A stretch of DNA of 64,000 nt from Syntrophorhabdus sp. PtaB.Bin027. Its GTDB lineage: Bacteria; Desulfobacterota; Syntrophorhabdia; Syntrophorhabdales; Syntrophorhabdaceae. Positions 16,580 through 25,922 of this stretch are shown here, piece by piece (the first letter of the stretch is position 1; each line of letters begins with the position of its first letter). Made by a program: the position numbers and the translations under genes. The stretch spans positions 25,966 to 89,965 of the forward strand of contig MVQO01000026.1 in NCBI GenBank assembly GCA_002067585.1, in the 5' to 3' direction. The notes beneath the pieces were generated by a model, which made no database searches, was not told the DNA's origin, and saw only the letters and a list, made by a program, of their open reading frames with translations.

Positions 16580-18409
16580 ATGTATTCAAGAACTATCAAG
16601 CTCTCCATCCTTCTCATTATCCTTCCGGCAATATTTGGTGTTGGATTTGGATATGCACTCGTTAATTACCTTGAAATCCCCGATGTCAAACAATTAGAAA
16701 CATATAGGCCAAAATCTTCAACAAGGCTTTACGCTGATGATGGCACTTTATTTTCCGAACTCTTTGTAGAGAAACGAATTCCCATCCCTATCACGGAAAT
16801 GCCAACACATTTGAGGAACGCATTCATAGCGATAGAAGATGTTAGATTCTACAAACACTTCGGTGTTGACGTACGAGGTATCGCCCGTGCCACTTATAGA
16901 AACATTATTCACGGTGGTATTACAGAAGGAGCCTCTACCATTACTCAGCAGCTCGCCAGAAATCTTTATCTAACTCACCATAAAAGCTTTAAAAGGAAGA
17001 TTGAGGAGGCAGTTCTTGCTATTCAAATTGAGCGGTCCTATTCGAAAGATGAGATACTCAACATGTATCTCAACCTTATCTATCTTGGAGAAGGGGCACA
17101 TGGCGTTGAAGCTGCAGCGTATACATACTTTCATAAAAAAGCTAAAGATCTATCCCTCCACGAATCAGCCATGCTCGCCGCTCTAACAAAATCACCATCC
17201 AGGCTGTCACCTTTTAAAAATCAGATGAAAGCACTAGAAAGAAGAAACATCGTTCTTAGAAAAATGTACCAGGCAGATTTCATATCAAAAAAAGTCTATG
17301 CACAGGCACTAAAAGAACCATTGAGCCTTGCGCCTTTCAGGGCTTATGAGAAAAAAACCGGATATTTTATTGAATATGTTAAACAAATCTTTGATGAATA
17401 CGTAACTGACGTCCAGGAAATCTACACAACCGGTCTCAATATAAGAACTACAATCAACCTAAAAATGACAGGATTAGCCTATGATGCAATTGAGAAGGGC
17501 ATCCAACAATACAGAGATAGACATCCGGCAACGAAAGAACTTCCTGAAGTCGCACTTATAGTAATTGAAGTAAAATCCGGTGACATAAAGGTCATGATCG
17601 GAGGTAGAAACTTTGCTGATTCGCCTTTTAATCGGGCTGTGCAGGCAAAGCGTCAACCAGGTTCATCTTTTAAACCCATTATTTATCTTGCTGCCCTTGA
17701 GAAGGGCCTTACACCTGACTATATGTTACGTGATGCCCCTATATCTTTTACCAACCCATGGACAAAACAGGTTTGGCAACCAAAGAATTACAAAAATGAG
17801 TATTATGGGAGTGTTACTGTCAGAAAGGCTCTCGAGCTTTCCCTAAACACAGCCACTGTAAGGCTTTTAGAAAAAGCTGGATTGGAAGATGTTATTAACA
17901 TGGCAAAAAGGCTCCATATCAACAGTAATTTTGAGCCCAACCTTTCTCTTGCTCTGGGCACAACAGAAATCGCCCCTCTTGACCTTGCATGTGCATACGC
18001 TGCATTTGCCCGCGGAGGGGTTTATATCCCACCTATAGCAATCAAAAACATTTCCACGATCGAAGGCGAGGAAAAATACAATGAAGAAACGCAGGGAGAG
18101 ATCGTTGTAGCGCCTGAAGTTGCGGCCTCCCTCGTAGATATTATGAAAGGTGTAATAAAAAACGGCACTGCACGGAGCGCCTCAAAAATGCCGTATTTTC
18201 TGGCTGGCAAAACAGGTACTACTGACGATTTTCGTGATGCTTGGTTCATAGGCTTTTCTCCTGAACTACTCTGCGCAGTCTGGATAGGCTATGACAAGAA
18301 AACAAACCTTGGGAGTAAAGAATCTGGGTCGATGGCAGCCCTACCCATTTGGATCGACTTTATGTCCAAAGCCCTACCCTCCTATCCCAATGAAGACTTC
18401 GTATTTTAA
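16580..18409 (+). CDS. mrcA: Class A penicillin-binding protein (PBP1A family)
   Basis: Bifunctional peptidoglycan synthase anchored in the inner membrane. One N-terminal transmembrane helix (about residues 5-25), then a GT51 glycosyltransferase domain with the catalytic Glu in AIEDVRFYKHFGVD and the STITQQLARNL motif, and a transpeptidase domain with the three active-site motifs: SSFK in RQPGSSFKPIIYL, SLN in LELSLNTATVRLL, and KTG in LAGKTGTTDDFRDAWF. The ATG at 16580 gives a normal membrane anchor; the frame extends upstream to 16481 inside miaA but those residues are not family-like. At 609 residues it is shorter than E. coli PBP1A because the OB insertion appears absent. Confidence 0.93.
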   Translation: MYSRTIKLSILLIILPAIFGVGFGYALVNYLEIPDVKQLETYRPKSSTRLYADDGTLFSELFVEKRIPIPITEMPTHLRNAFIAIEDVRFYKHFGVDVRGIARATYRNIIHGGITEGASTITQQLARNLYLTHHKSFKRKIEEAVLAIQIERSYSKDEILNMYLNLIYLGEGAHGVEAAAYTYFHKKAKDLSLHESAMLAALTKSPSRLSPFKNQMKALERRNIVLRKMYQADFISKKVYAQALKEPLSLAPFRAYEKKTGYFIEYVKQIFDEYVTDVQEIYTTGLNIRTTINLKMTGLAYDAIEKGIQQYRDRHPATKELPEVALIVIEVKSGDIKVMIGGRNFADSPFNRAVQAKRQPGSSFKPIIYLAALEKGLTPDYMLRDAPISFTNPWTKQVWQPKNYKNEYYGSVTVRKALELSLNTATVRLLEKAGLEDVINMAKRLHINSNFEPNLSLALGTTEIAPLDLACAYAAFARGGVYIPPIAIKNISTIEGEEKYNEETQGEIVVAPEVAASLVDIMKGVIKNGTARSASKMPYFLAGKTGTTDDFRDAWFIGFSPELLCAVWIGYDKKTNLGSKESGSMAALPIWIDFMSKALPSYPNEDFVF

Positions 18410-18519
18410 AACGTCGAAACCAACCTGAACAGCGATTTCTTGTTGAATTTAGGTAGCCAATGCGCAAGGTATTTGGTACAATTTCCATTTTTATAGATCT
18501 CATGCAGGGAGGTAAACAA

Positions 18520-21207
18520 ATGCCCTACCGAATAAGTCGTTTACTATTTATTGCACTTATAATCATCATCCTTTTTTCCCTATCCAAGATCATAGGCCTC
18601 TATGTTGACTGGCTTTTCTTTCATGAAGTAGGGTATGAGATAATGTTTACAAAGGTTATTTCTGCAAAGGTTCTTACGGGATTTGCCTTTGGAGCCATAT
18701 TCTTTCTATTCGTTGCTGGCAATGTTTTTCTTGCATCAAGTACTAAAATTCCTGCAATTGACATTATGTTTATGGGACAAACGAGGATTCCCATAGACTT
18801 ACGTAAATTTCAAAAGCTATTCAAGCTTTTTGGAAGTGGGATTGCTATTTTCGGTGGAATTTTGGTTGCTCTATGGGGCAGTACGCTTTGGGCAGTAATA
18901 CTTGCGTTTTTTAACAAAATGAACGCGGGCAAGGTTGACCCAATTTTTAATAATGAAATTAGCTACTATATGTTCAGCCTTCCTCTCTTTGAGATATTGA
19001 ACGGATTTTCCGGCTTAACCATTTTTTTGACAATTCTCATCATTGCAGGAAGCTATGCAGCGCGTGGAGGAATGCTTTTTGTGGGAAACAGAATATCACT
19101 TGCAAAAGGCGCTAAAAAACATCTCGCTGTTCTTATCTTTCTGTTCTTCCTTAAACTTGCATTCGGATTCTATTTACACAGGTTTGATCTTCTTTATTCT
19201 TCCCATCCTGTTCTCACTGGAGCTTCGTACGCTGATATCTATGGTCGTCTCATAGCGCTCCGTTTATTGGTACCACTGACCGTAGCAGGTGGTATTGTTT
19301 TTTGTTATGCCCTTTTAAAAGAAAAGTGGCAGGGCATGGCCTATCCGGTAATCGGTATTCTTTCCGTCTATATTCTTGGAGTTGCAATTTACCCAAACAT
19401 TCTTCAAAGTTTTAAGGTTGCACCGAGTGAGCAGGCTATGGAGGAACCATACATCAAGAATCACATAACTATGACAAAGTATGGTTATAATCTTGAAAAT
19501 GTTCAGGTAATACCATTTGATGTATCTTTCGATCTTACAAACAAGGATCTGGAAAAAAATAACCCAACAATAAGAAACATAAGGCTCTGGGATGAAACGC
19601 CTCTACTCAGGACCTATAGCCAGCTCCAACAGATTAGAACGTATTATCGATTCAGCGATATAGATACTGATCGTTACATCATAAATGGTGAGTACCGGCA
19701 GGTGATGCTTTCTCCCAGGGAACTGTCCTATAATGATCTTCCAAGCAAATCTTGGATCAATGAAAAATTTGTTTTTACTCATGGTAACGGTGTTGTTATG
19801 GGACCTGTTAGCAGAGTAACCCGGGAAGGGCTGCCAGAATTCTATATCAAAGATATTCCTCCTATATCGTCTTCCAGTCTTCAGGTAACAAATCCGGAAT
19901 TGTATTATGGTGAACTCACCAGCGACTACGTCGTTGTAAATACCAGAATGCCAGAATTTAATTATCCTACCGCGGAAGGAAATGTGTACACATCATACAA
20001 AGGTTCTGGAGGTATTCTTCTCGATTCCATCTGGAGGAAGTTACTCTTTGCAGCCCACTTCAAAACGGTAAAAATAACCCTATCATCAGAAATAACACAG
20101 GAGAGTAAGATTCTTTATAATCGGAATGTTGTTTCAAGGATCCAAAAGATAGCTCCTTTTCTCATGCTTGATTCCGATCCTTATGTTGTAGCTGCAAAGG
20201 ACGGAAAGCTTTACTGGATCATTGACGGCTACACTACCTCCGATAGACTGCCCTATTCGAAGCATCTGAAAAATTGGGTGAATTACATGAGAAATTCCGT
20301 GAAGGCAGTGGTGGATGCTTACAACGGACAAGTCACTTTCTACGTTAGCGATCCAGACGATGTAGTAATCAAGGTTTATTCCTCCATATTTTCTGGAGTC
20401 TTCAAACCGATGAATGAAATGGAAGACAATCTGAGAAAACATGTGAGATACCCCAGGGATTTTTTCAGGATTCAGACCACCATATACGCCACCTATCACA
20501 TGACGGACCCAAAAGTCTTTTACAACAGAGAAGACCTTTGGGAGGTACCGGTTCACAATGACAAGAGTATGGATGGTAACTATCTGATTATAAAACTTCC
20601 CAGAGAAACTAAGGAAGAGTTTGTCATTCTTGTACCTTACACACCTGCTAAGAGGGACAACCTAGCAGCATGGTTCGCAGCAAGATGCGACAATGAGCAT
20701 TATGGGAAACTAATCGTCTTTACCTTCCCGAGAGACAGGCTCATCTTTGGTCCAAAGCAGATCGACGCAAGAATAGATCAAGATGCATACATATCCCAGC
20801 AGATTTCACTATGGAGTCAGAGAGGTTCATCAGTGATAAGGGGGAGGCTTATGATCATTCCTATAGAAAACTCCCTCCTTTACATCCAACCGCTATTTCT
20901 GGCAGCAGAAGACAAAGGAAGTCTACCAGAACTCAGAAGGGTTATTGTGGCATATGAGAATAATGTCATCATGGAGGAGACCCTTGAACAGGCACTCAAT
21001 GCTATTTTCGGTGGAAGAAGAACTGCCCCCACATCTTCGTCGGCCATTTCTACTTCGACTCACAGGTTATCCATTCAAGATATTGCAAAAGAGGCAGAAC
21101 AGGTTTTTGAGCACGCCAAGTCTCTGCAGAAACAGGGTGATTGGGCTGGATACGGGGAAAGTCTCAAGAAACTTGAACAATTATTAAAACAGATGGCAGG
21201 GAAATAA
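18520..21207 (+). CDS. UPF0182 family integral membrane protein
   Basis: Large membrane protein of the conserved UPF0182/COG1615 family; biochemical role unknown. About seven hydrophobic segments in the first 310 residues are followed by a long extracytoplasmic region starting near VAPSEQAMEEPYIKNHITMT, and a C-terminal tail with Ser/Thr linker and helix (QEAEQVF-like) typical of the family. Family signatures seen are WDETPLLRTYSQLQQIRTYY and DRYIINGEYRQVMLSPRELS. The ATG at 18520 is preceded by GGGAGGT and starts the first membrane segment; an earlier ATG at 18460 lacks such a site. Length 895 residues is usual. It follows the penicillin-binding protein by 110 bases. Confidence 0.88.
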   Translation: MPYRISRLLFIALIIIILFSLSKIIGLYVDWLFFHEVGYEIMFTKVISAKVLTGFAFGAIFFLFVAGNVFLASSTKIPAIDIMFMGQTRIPIDLRKFQKLFKLFGSGIAIFGGILVALWGSTLWAVILAFFNKMNAGKVDPIFNNEISYYMFSLPLFEILNGFSGLTIFLTILIIAGSYAARGGMLFVGNRISLAKGAKKHLAVLIFLFFLKLAFGFYLHRFDLLYSSHPVLTGASYADIYGRLIALRLLVPLTVAGGIVFCYALLKEKWQGMAYPVIGILSVYILGVAIYPNILQSFKVAPSEQAMEEPYIKNHITMTKYGYNLENVQVIPFDVSFDLTNKDLEKNNPTIRNIRLWDETPLLRTYSQLQQIRTYYRFSDIDTDRYIINGEYRQVMLSPRELSYNDLPSKSWINEKFVFTHGNGVVMGPVSRVTREGLPEFYIKDIPPISSSSLQVTNPELYYGELTSDYVVVNTRMPEFNYPTAEGNVYTSYKGSGGILLDSIWRKLLFAAHFKTVKITLSSEITQESKILYNRNVVSRIQKIAPFLMLDSDPYVVAAKDGKLYWIIDGYTTSDRLPYSKHLKNWVNYMRNSVKAVVDAYNGQVTFYVSDPDDVVIKVYSSIFSGVFKPMNEMEDNLRKHVRYPRDFFRIQTTIYATYHMTDPKVFYNREDLWEVPVHNDKSMDGNYLIIKLPRETKEEFVILVPYTPAKRDNLAAWFAARCDNEHYGKLIVFTFPRDRLIFGPKQIDARIDQDAYISQQISLWSQRGSSVIRGRLMIIPIENSLLYIQPLFLAAEDKGSLPELRRVIVAYENNVIMEETLEQALNAIFGGRRTAPTSSSAISTSTHRLSIQDIAKEAEQVFEHAKSLQKQGDWAGYGESLKKLEQLLKQMAGK

Positions 21208-21352
21208 CAGTGAAAATAGCTGGATAGTAAGAAAAAAAAAGAAACTGTGGCATTATCTCAGGATCCCGTGACAAAAAATGCAGATACTTTGGTGGAAAAT
21301 TGAATGAATAGTCTCTATAATAATGGAACCTATCAAAACAAGGGGTGAGCTT

Positions 21353-23506
21353 ATGAAAAGATTGTTCGTTGCTCTTGGTATCTTATTTGTAGTTTGCATG
21401 ACTATAATCTCGGTATCATCGGCTCAAGATGAATCCCCGGTTATGGTTGGCCGTATATATCACATTGAGGGCCCTCTGCTCCGTTATATCGATGCAGAAA
21501 ATGACTGGGTAGCTGCAGTCCCAGATGCACCGTTCGGTGCAGGAGATACACTTTACACAGGAAGTCAAGGACAGGCCGAATTTGTTGTTCCAAACGGAAC
21601 CTGGATCAGGATTGGGGATAATACACAAATTCAGTTCATAGGTTTGGATTTGGATGTTTCTGAAGTCGATGTTGCCTCTGGCCTAGCAAGATTTTACAAC
21701 AAGGACGATAACCTGGTGATTAAGTCCACGAGTCCCTTCGGTTATGTCCTTGTATACCCCGGTGGTGTCTTCGACTACTACGTTGGAGAAAACTCTGTAG
21801 AAATTGTACCTATCAAGGGTAGAATTACCTTCGTTCATACAACGACGAACACACGGTATGAACTATCCCCGGGAAACCCTTCAATATTGGCAGATCAAAA
21901 TCAGGTGAGCTCAGGAGAGGGCGGAGTTGACCCTGGCTGGGATGAATGGAACAGAAGTCGGGAGAGTTTTTGGGCTTCAAGAGCAAATGTGACTGGCCCA
22001 TCAGCTCAATATCTTCCACCTGCCCTTCGTCATGATGCATACGTTTTTGAGGAAAATGGTCGATGGGAAAGAATCCCTTATGAAGGGAGTCCCAGATGGC
22101 TCTGGCGACCAACGAGAGTACCCGTTGGCTGGGCTCCTTTCACCGTAGGTCGGTGGACAGAATGGTATGGAGACCAAACATGGATACCTGCCGAACCTTT
22201 CGGCTACACAACTCACCACTATGGTAATTGGATTTTTGTGAGAAACCACTGGTATTGGGCACCTCCTGTTGTGCGGGCAACCGTAGGATTGCCAATTCTA
22301 AACATTGGCCTTTTCTGGTATCCCGGTCGTGTCTCCTGGATCCATTACGGAACGCACATTGGATGGGTTCCCCTTGCCCCGCGAGAGACTTATTACTCAC
22401 ATTACCGATGGGGTGGCCCACATTTCGCTCGAGTCACCAACATAAATATAACTCAGATCAACATTCGTCCGCGAAATTACGCGTATGCACGACACGCAAT
22501 CATCGTACCTCAGAATAACTTTTATACAGCCAATAATTATCGTGCGGTTCGTATAACTAATATCAATACTACGACAATCATCAACAACTATCGTGCTGCA
22601 CCTATCGTGAACGATAAGGTAATTAAAAATTACTCTACTAATAGGCAAAGATTTAACTTTGCTAATGTTGAAGTGAGGGAAAAACCTCATAGAACTGTGC
22701 TGGAACGAATTAATACAAACCAAAAATTAGTTCAACAGGCAAGGAGGGAAAAAGGTTCTGTTTTACAGCAGCAAGCAAAAAGTATTCATGAAGGGAAAAT
22801 AAGTCGTGAGGCAAGAATACAACAACCAAAGGCCACTAATTTTATTGTTCCCGCGAATGAAACAAACAAACCAAGATCAGAGATAAGGTTCCAACAACGT
22901 GAGTTTAGAAGGGCTGCCCGTGAAACTAAAGAAAGACCTGTTGAAACTGGTAAACCATCCTCTAAATCAATCAAACCTGTTACACCACCAGAGAAATCAG
23001 AAGAGTTACCAACGCCGCTGAAACCCAGGCCTGGACGACAGGTTCCACAGCCCGAAGCAATTGCTCCGGAAAAATCCGTAAGAACGACACCGAGGCCTGA
23101 ACACATGAAACCTTCCATGGTTCCTTCTGTAGAGAAACCACAAGGTGAAGCAACAAAGGGCATTACACCAGAACGCGAAGACCTTGCACCGGTAAAACCT
23201 GTTACGAGACCAAAGATAGAGGCGCCAACTAAACCCGTTCAACAAATGAAACCTGAAGCCCCAGAAAGAAGGATTCCCAAAAGGGAAGGGGTTGTGCCGG
23301 CTAAACCAGAACCCAAAGTAGACAGTGAACCCCTCGACAAGCCCTCTTCTAAGCGGGGTCAAATTGTGCCTGCTAAACCTGACACTAAAATAGAAAGAGA
23401 GGCAGTTGAAAAACCCTCACCTAAAAAGGAGCGGGCTGCAACAACCAAAATCCGTCCAGCAGACAAACACAGAGGTGAAACTGACGAACAGGTTAAGCCG
23501 AGATAA
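21353..23506 (+). CDS. Exported FecR-like / DUF6600 protein with Pro-Lys rich repeat tail
   Basis: Predicted periplasmic or surface protein, 717 residues, starting at ATG 21353 behind AGGGGTGAG and opening with a signal peptide (KRLFVALGILFVVCMTIISV, cleavage near SSAQD). Residues about 25-170 look like a FecR-type beta domain (NGTWIRIGDNTQIQFIGLDL). The middle contains the Trp/Tyr-rich DUF6600 region (WEWR-like GRWTEWYGDQTWIPAEPFGY and HYGNWIFVRNHWYWAPP). The last roughly 250 residues are low-complexity, rich in Pro, Lys and Glu, with loosely repeated VVPAKPEPK / IVPAKPDTK units. Family members are linked to envelope assembly in delta-proteobacteria but without an assigned function. No FecI sigma factor is present. 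Confidence 0.78.
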   Translation: MKRLFVALGILFVVCMTIISVSSAQDESPVMVGRIYHIEGPLLRYIDAENDWVAAVPDAPFGAGDTLYTGSQGQAEFVVPNGTWIRIGDNTQIQFIGLDLDVSEVDVASGLARFYNKDDNLVIKSTSPFGYVLVYPGGVFDYYVGENSVEIVPIKGRITFVHTTTNTRYELSPGNPSILADQNQVSSGEGGVDPGWDEWNRSRESFWASRANVTGPSAQYLPPALRHDAYVFEENGRWERIPYEGSPRWLWRPTRVPVGWAPFTVGRWTEWYGDQTWIPAEPFGYTTHHYGNWIFVRNHWYWAPPVVRATVGLPILNIGLFWYPGRVSWIHYGTHIGWVPLAPRETYYSHYRWGGPHFARVTNINITQINIRPRNYAYARHAIIVPQNNFYTANNYRAVRITNINTTTIINNYRAAPIVNDKVIKNYSTNRQRFNFANVEVREKPHRTVLERINTNQKLVQQARREKGSVLQQQAKSIHEGKISREARIQQPKATNFIVPANETNKPRSEIRFQQREFRRAARETKERPVETGKPSSKSIKPVTPPEKSEELPTPLKPRPGRQVPQPEAIAPEKSVRTTPRPEHMKPSMVPSVEKPQGEATKGITPEREDLAPVKPVTRPKIEAPTKPVQQMKPEAPERRIPKREGVVPAKPEPKVDSEPLDKPSSKRGQIVPAKPDTKIEREAVEKPSPKKERAATTKIRPADKHRGETDEQVKPR

Positions 23507-23666
23507 CCTTTTTTAAATAAAAAATTGAGGTAATTCTCTTCAATCATTAGTCACCTGTCAAGCTATCGTCTGTAAACCAATGAGTTCAAGCTAATAGGCT
23601 ACAGCTGACTTCAATATTGTTTGAGACTATAAAACAAATATACTGCTTGGATAGAGAGAGGGTTTA

Positions 23667-24137
23667 TTGAAAAATATTTTTTTGTTGTTGCTTTCATCCA
23701 CAGTATTATTGTTTGTTCCTCATGTTTATGGAGCTGAGTGGTTATCAATTGGAAAAGACAGGCTAGGTAATGAATTGTTCTATGATCCAGACACTATAAT
23801 AAAACTCCCGACAGGTGTTACGAAAATATGGATAAAGGGGATCTATTCTATGGAGGGGAAGAAAGAGAGGATTCAACGCAGGATTAAAAGCAAATTACCT
23901 GTCGAAAATTATGATAAACTAAATTATGTTCTGGAATTGCAGGAGATCAATTGTGCCAAAAGAGAGTACCGTGTCATGGCATACACAGACTATTCGTCTG
24001 ATGGAGGAATTCTTAACAAATTTATTGTGGATCAACAGACATCTGTGGGATGGGAACCTATCCCTCCAGACTCAATGGGAGAGATAATAGACCGAATAAT
24101 CTGCCCTCCCCCGTCATCATTGCAGAAAAAGAGGTAG
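23667..24137 (+). CDS. Exported protein resembling surface-adhesin protein E
   Basis: A 156-residue secreted protein. It appears to start at TTG 23667 (GAGAGAGGG upstream) since no ATG fits, and the signal peptide (KNIFLLLLSSTVLLFVPHVY, cleavage after YGA) begins there. The mature part reads EWLSIGKDRLGNELFYDPDT and later LELQEINCAKREYRVMAYTDY, which resembles the small beta-barrel family named after Haemophilus surface-adhesin protein E (pfam Adhesin_E); this is a common uncharacterised family in delta-proteobacteria and the adhesin name should not be taken literally. It stands alone, 160 bases after the DUF6600 gene. Confidence 0.7.
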   Translation: MKNIFLLLLSSTVLLFVPHVYGAEWLSIGKDRLGNELFYDPDTIIKLPTGVTKIWIKGIYSMEGKKERIQRRIKSKLPVENYDKLNYVLELQEINCAKREYRVMAYTDYSSDGGILNKFIVDQQTSVGWEPIPPDSMGEIIDRIICPPPSSLQKKR

Positions 24138-24536
24138 CAAATATGCGGTTACGTTCTGCGTTGAACCTTGACACAATGAAAATCGCGTGTATACTTGTCC
24201 GTGTGGGTATCTTTGGTTCTAAAGGGGGTAACATGGTAAAACAAGGAATCAACAGATTATCACGGTCACACATTTGGTGACCTGTAGAAAGGAGAATTAA
24301 CGGTAAGGAAATCAAAAAAATCATGGCTTTCACAAGCATGATGGATAGAAAACTTGAGCAGTTAATCAAAGTGATTATGAATACCACAGCTCCATGCAGA
24401 ATTACAGGATTGAACCGTCAATTCTGCTCAAAAATCAAACCCCATTAAATTGTTCTATCCATTATGGTGGGAAACTATTGTTATGCTCAGAAAGCTTTCA
24501 ATTTGGAGAATATCTGATTTCAATAAATTCTGACTC
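24138..24536. other. Intergenic stretch with one inverted repeat
   Basis: No ORF with family resemblance or a convincing ribosome binding site. It holds an 8-base inverted repeat, GCAGAATT (24396-24403) and AATTCTGC (24420-24427), around a 16-base loop. It has no following T-run on either strand, so it is not a standard terminator. Confidence 0.4.
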
Positions 24537-24716
24537 ATGAAAAAACACTCTTGTAACACGTTAATAAATTTAGATCAATTTCCTACTGTTAAAGAACTTC
24601 AGCGAATGTCGATAGAGGAATTGGAAGCCCTTGTTGCAGTTGGCAAAAAAGAGCTGGAACATATGCAAAACCTAGTTGATTATTTCGAACAGGAGCTGAA
24701 AAATAAAATGAAGTAA
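24537..24716 (+). CDS. Small hypothetical protein (59 aa)
   Basis: An ORF from ATG 24537 to TAA 24714-24716 encodes a hydrophilic, helix-prone peptide of 59 residues: a central stretch QRMSIEELEALVAVGKKELE followed by HMQNLVDYFEQELKNKMK, probably a coiled-coil helix. Its amino acid composition (regular Leu/Glu/Lys spacing) looks like a real protein rather than random sequence. There is no clear Shine-Dalgarno. It lies 108 bases before the phosphatase gene on the same strand. No family recognised. Confidence 0.45.
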   Translation: MKKHSCNTLINLDQFPTVKELQRMSIEELEALVAVGKKELEHMQNLVDYFEQELKNKMK

Positions 24717-24823
24717 TATCTCCAAATATCCATTGCCAAAGTCAAGAGATAACCTGAGAGGCATCATCAATAGAATACATTTTGAGATGGTTAGAACGAA
24801 AGGAGAAGATAACAGGCGATACG

Positions 24824-25252
24824 ATGACTTCAACAAATATAAAAATCCTCTTTGTCTGTTTTGCAAACAAAAGCAGAAGTCCCATGGCCAAAGCCCTTGC
24901 ACAAAAGATGTCCTCCGGGAGACTCTATGTGGACAGTGCCGGTATCGATTCTGAAACATCTGGTGGCGCCAACTTCAGGGCGATCAGTGTGATGGGAGAA
25001 TATGGGGTAGATCTCATGGGTCATCTCGCCAAGGGCATAAACAATATCCCTATCTCAGAGTTTGACCATGTAATTACTATGGATCATAATGTCTTCAACT
25101 CTATCATTCAAAAATATCCTGGAATAGTCGATCGGACAATACAATGGCAGATTGAAGATCCGTTTTACGGAACAGTCGATTCATACAGAGTCTGCGCTGA
25201 GGAAATTTTTAATAACCTTAAAATCCTGTTATCCAGACTTGGAATGTTCTGA
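24824..25252 (+). CDS. Low-molecular-weight protein tyrosine phosphatase-like protein
   Basis: Cytoplasmic phosphatase of the LMW-PTP / arsenate reductase fold. The active-site loop is CFANKSR near the N-terminus (VCFANKSRSPMAKAL), which satisfies C-X5-R, and the general-acid Asp is in EDPFYG near residue 112. In the loop the residue before Arg is Ser rather than Cys, consistent with a phosphatase rather than a thioredoxin-linked arsenate reductase. The ATG at 24824 (MTSTNIKILFVCF) gives the usual start; the frame is open 14 codons further up. 142 residues. The target is unknown. Confidence 0.8.
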   Translation: MTSTNIKILFVCFANKSRSPMAKALAQKMSSGRLYVDSAGIDSETSGGANFRAISVMGEYGVDLMGHLAKGINNIPISEFDHVITMDHNVFNSIIQKYPGIVDRTIQWQIEDPFYGTVDSYRVCAEEIFNNLKILLSRLGMF

Positions 25253-25675
25253 TCAAATATTCAACGAACCTTTAATGTCAATAACAGGGTTGAGTGTTGA
25301 TAGTATTACACCTACGAATTCCCCTAACTTTTTCTAAAGAACCAACAACAAAAAGAAAATTCCCATGGACAGGTGCATTACGCAAAATACATGTGCTGGC
25401 TGTTTTTTGTAATTGCGTCATCTATGGGGAAAACATTGCAGGCTGCATATCCCGTATTATCAGTCAACTATGAGTAATGATACGAGTGTGTGAATCCATA
25501 TCCCAGCACAGCCACGCAAAGAGGTATTTAACAACTATAAGATAAGCAACTCGTAAAAATAAAGAGGATAGAGGTGTATACCACCTCGATTAAAGGATAC
25601 AGATAGCTGCCTCCAAGATGAAAATATGTGCTATACTCAAAATACGGTTACAATAAACTTCAAGGAGTTTTGACA
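25253..25675. other. Intergenic stretch, no gene seen
   Basis: I find no ORF with recognisable features here. A small hairpin-forming sequence (GAGGTG-TATAC-CACCTC near 25571-25587) and an imperfect repeat of CATATCCC (about 25447 and 25497) are present. The right end provides the ribosome binding site of the next small ORF. Confidence 0.4.
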
Positions 25676-25825
25676 ATGAGTACCTTAGAAGAAGATGAGA
25701 AGAGCAAAGGAAACAAAGGAGCACAGTATAAGAGTTGGCTGTTCATCATCAGCTTCATGATATTCTTTTTTCTCATGGGACTTCTCGTAAAATGGTTTAG
25801 CGCTAACTCTCATAGTCCCCATTAG
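25676..25825 (+). CDS. Small single-pass membrane protein (49 aa)
   Basis: An ORF starting at ATG 25676, with AAGGAG eight bases upstream, encodes 49 residues: a charged N-terminal segment (STLEEDEKSKGNKGAQYK), one strong transmembrane helix (SWLFIISFMIFFFLMGLLVK) and a short tail. The good ribosome binding site and protein-like layout support expression. By the positive-inside rule the N-terminus probably faces the cytoplasm. No family recognised; such peptides often modulate a membrane complex, but no partner is adjacent. Confidence 0.55.
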   Translation: MSTLEEDEKSKGNKGAQYKSWLFIISFMIFFFLMGLLVKWFSANSHSPH

Positions 25826-25922
25826 ACATTATGTTCTCCTGATATATTTTTTTGTCATTCTTATTTCTTGAACTGTCTTATCTAAAGTGGAAAAAATAGG
25901 GGACAGTGATCGCAAACAATGT

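Noticed and set aside
22786..23362. Two long minus-strand frames inside the DUF6600-type gene
   Set aside because: They mirror the low-complexity tail (Pro/Lys codons) and are shadows of it.
24050..24280. 76-codon ORF overlapping the end of the adhesin E-like gene
   Set aside because: It overlaps a better-supported gene in another frame and looks random.
25495..25620. Possible GEMM (cyclic di-GMP) riboswitch, because of CCACGCAAAG
   Set aside because: Only that short block matches; the other conserved helices and the GGCAAACC-like segment are absent.
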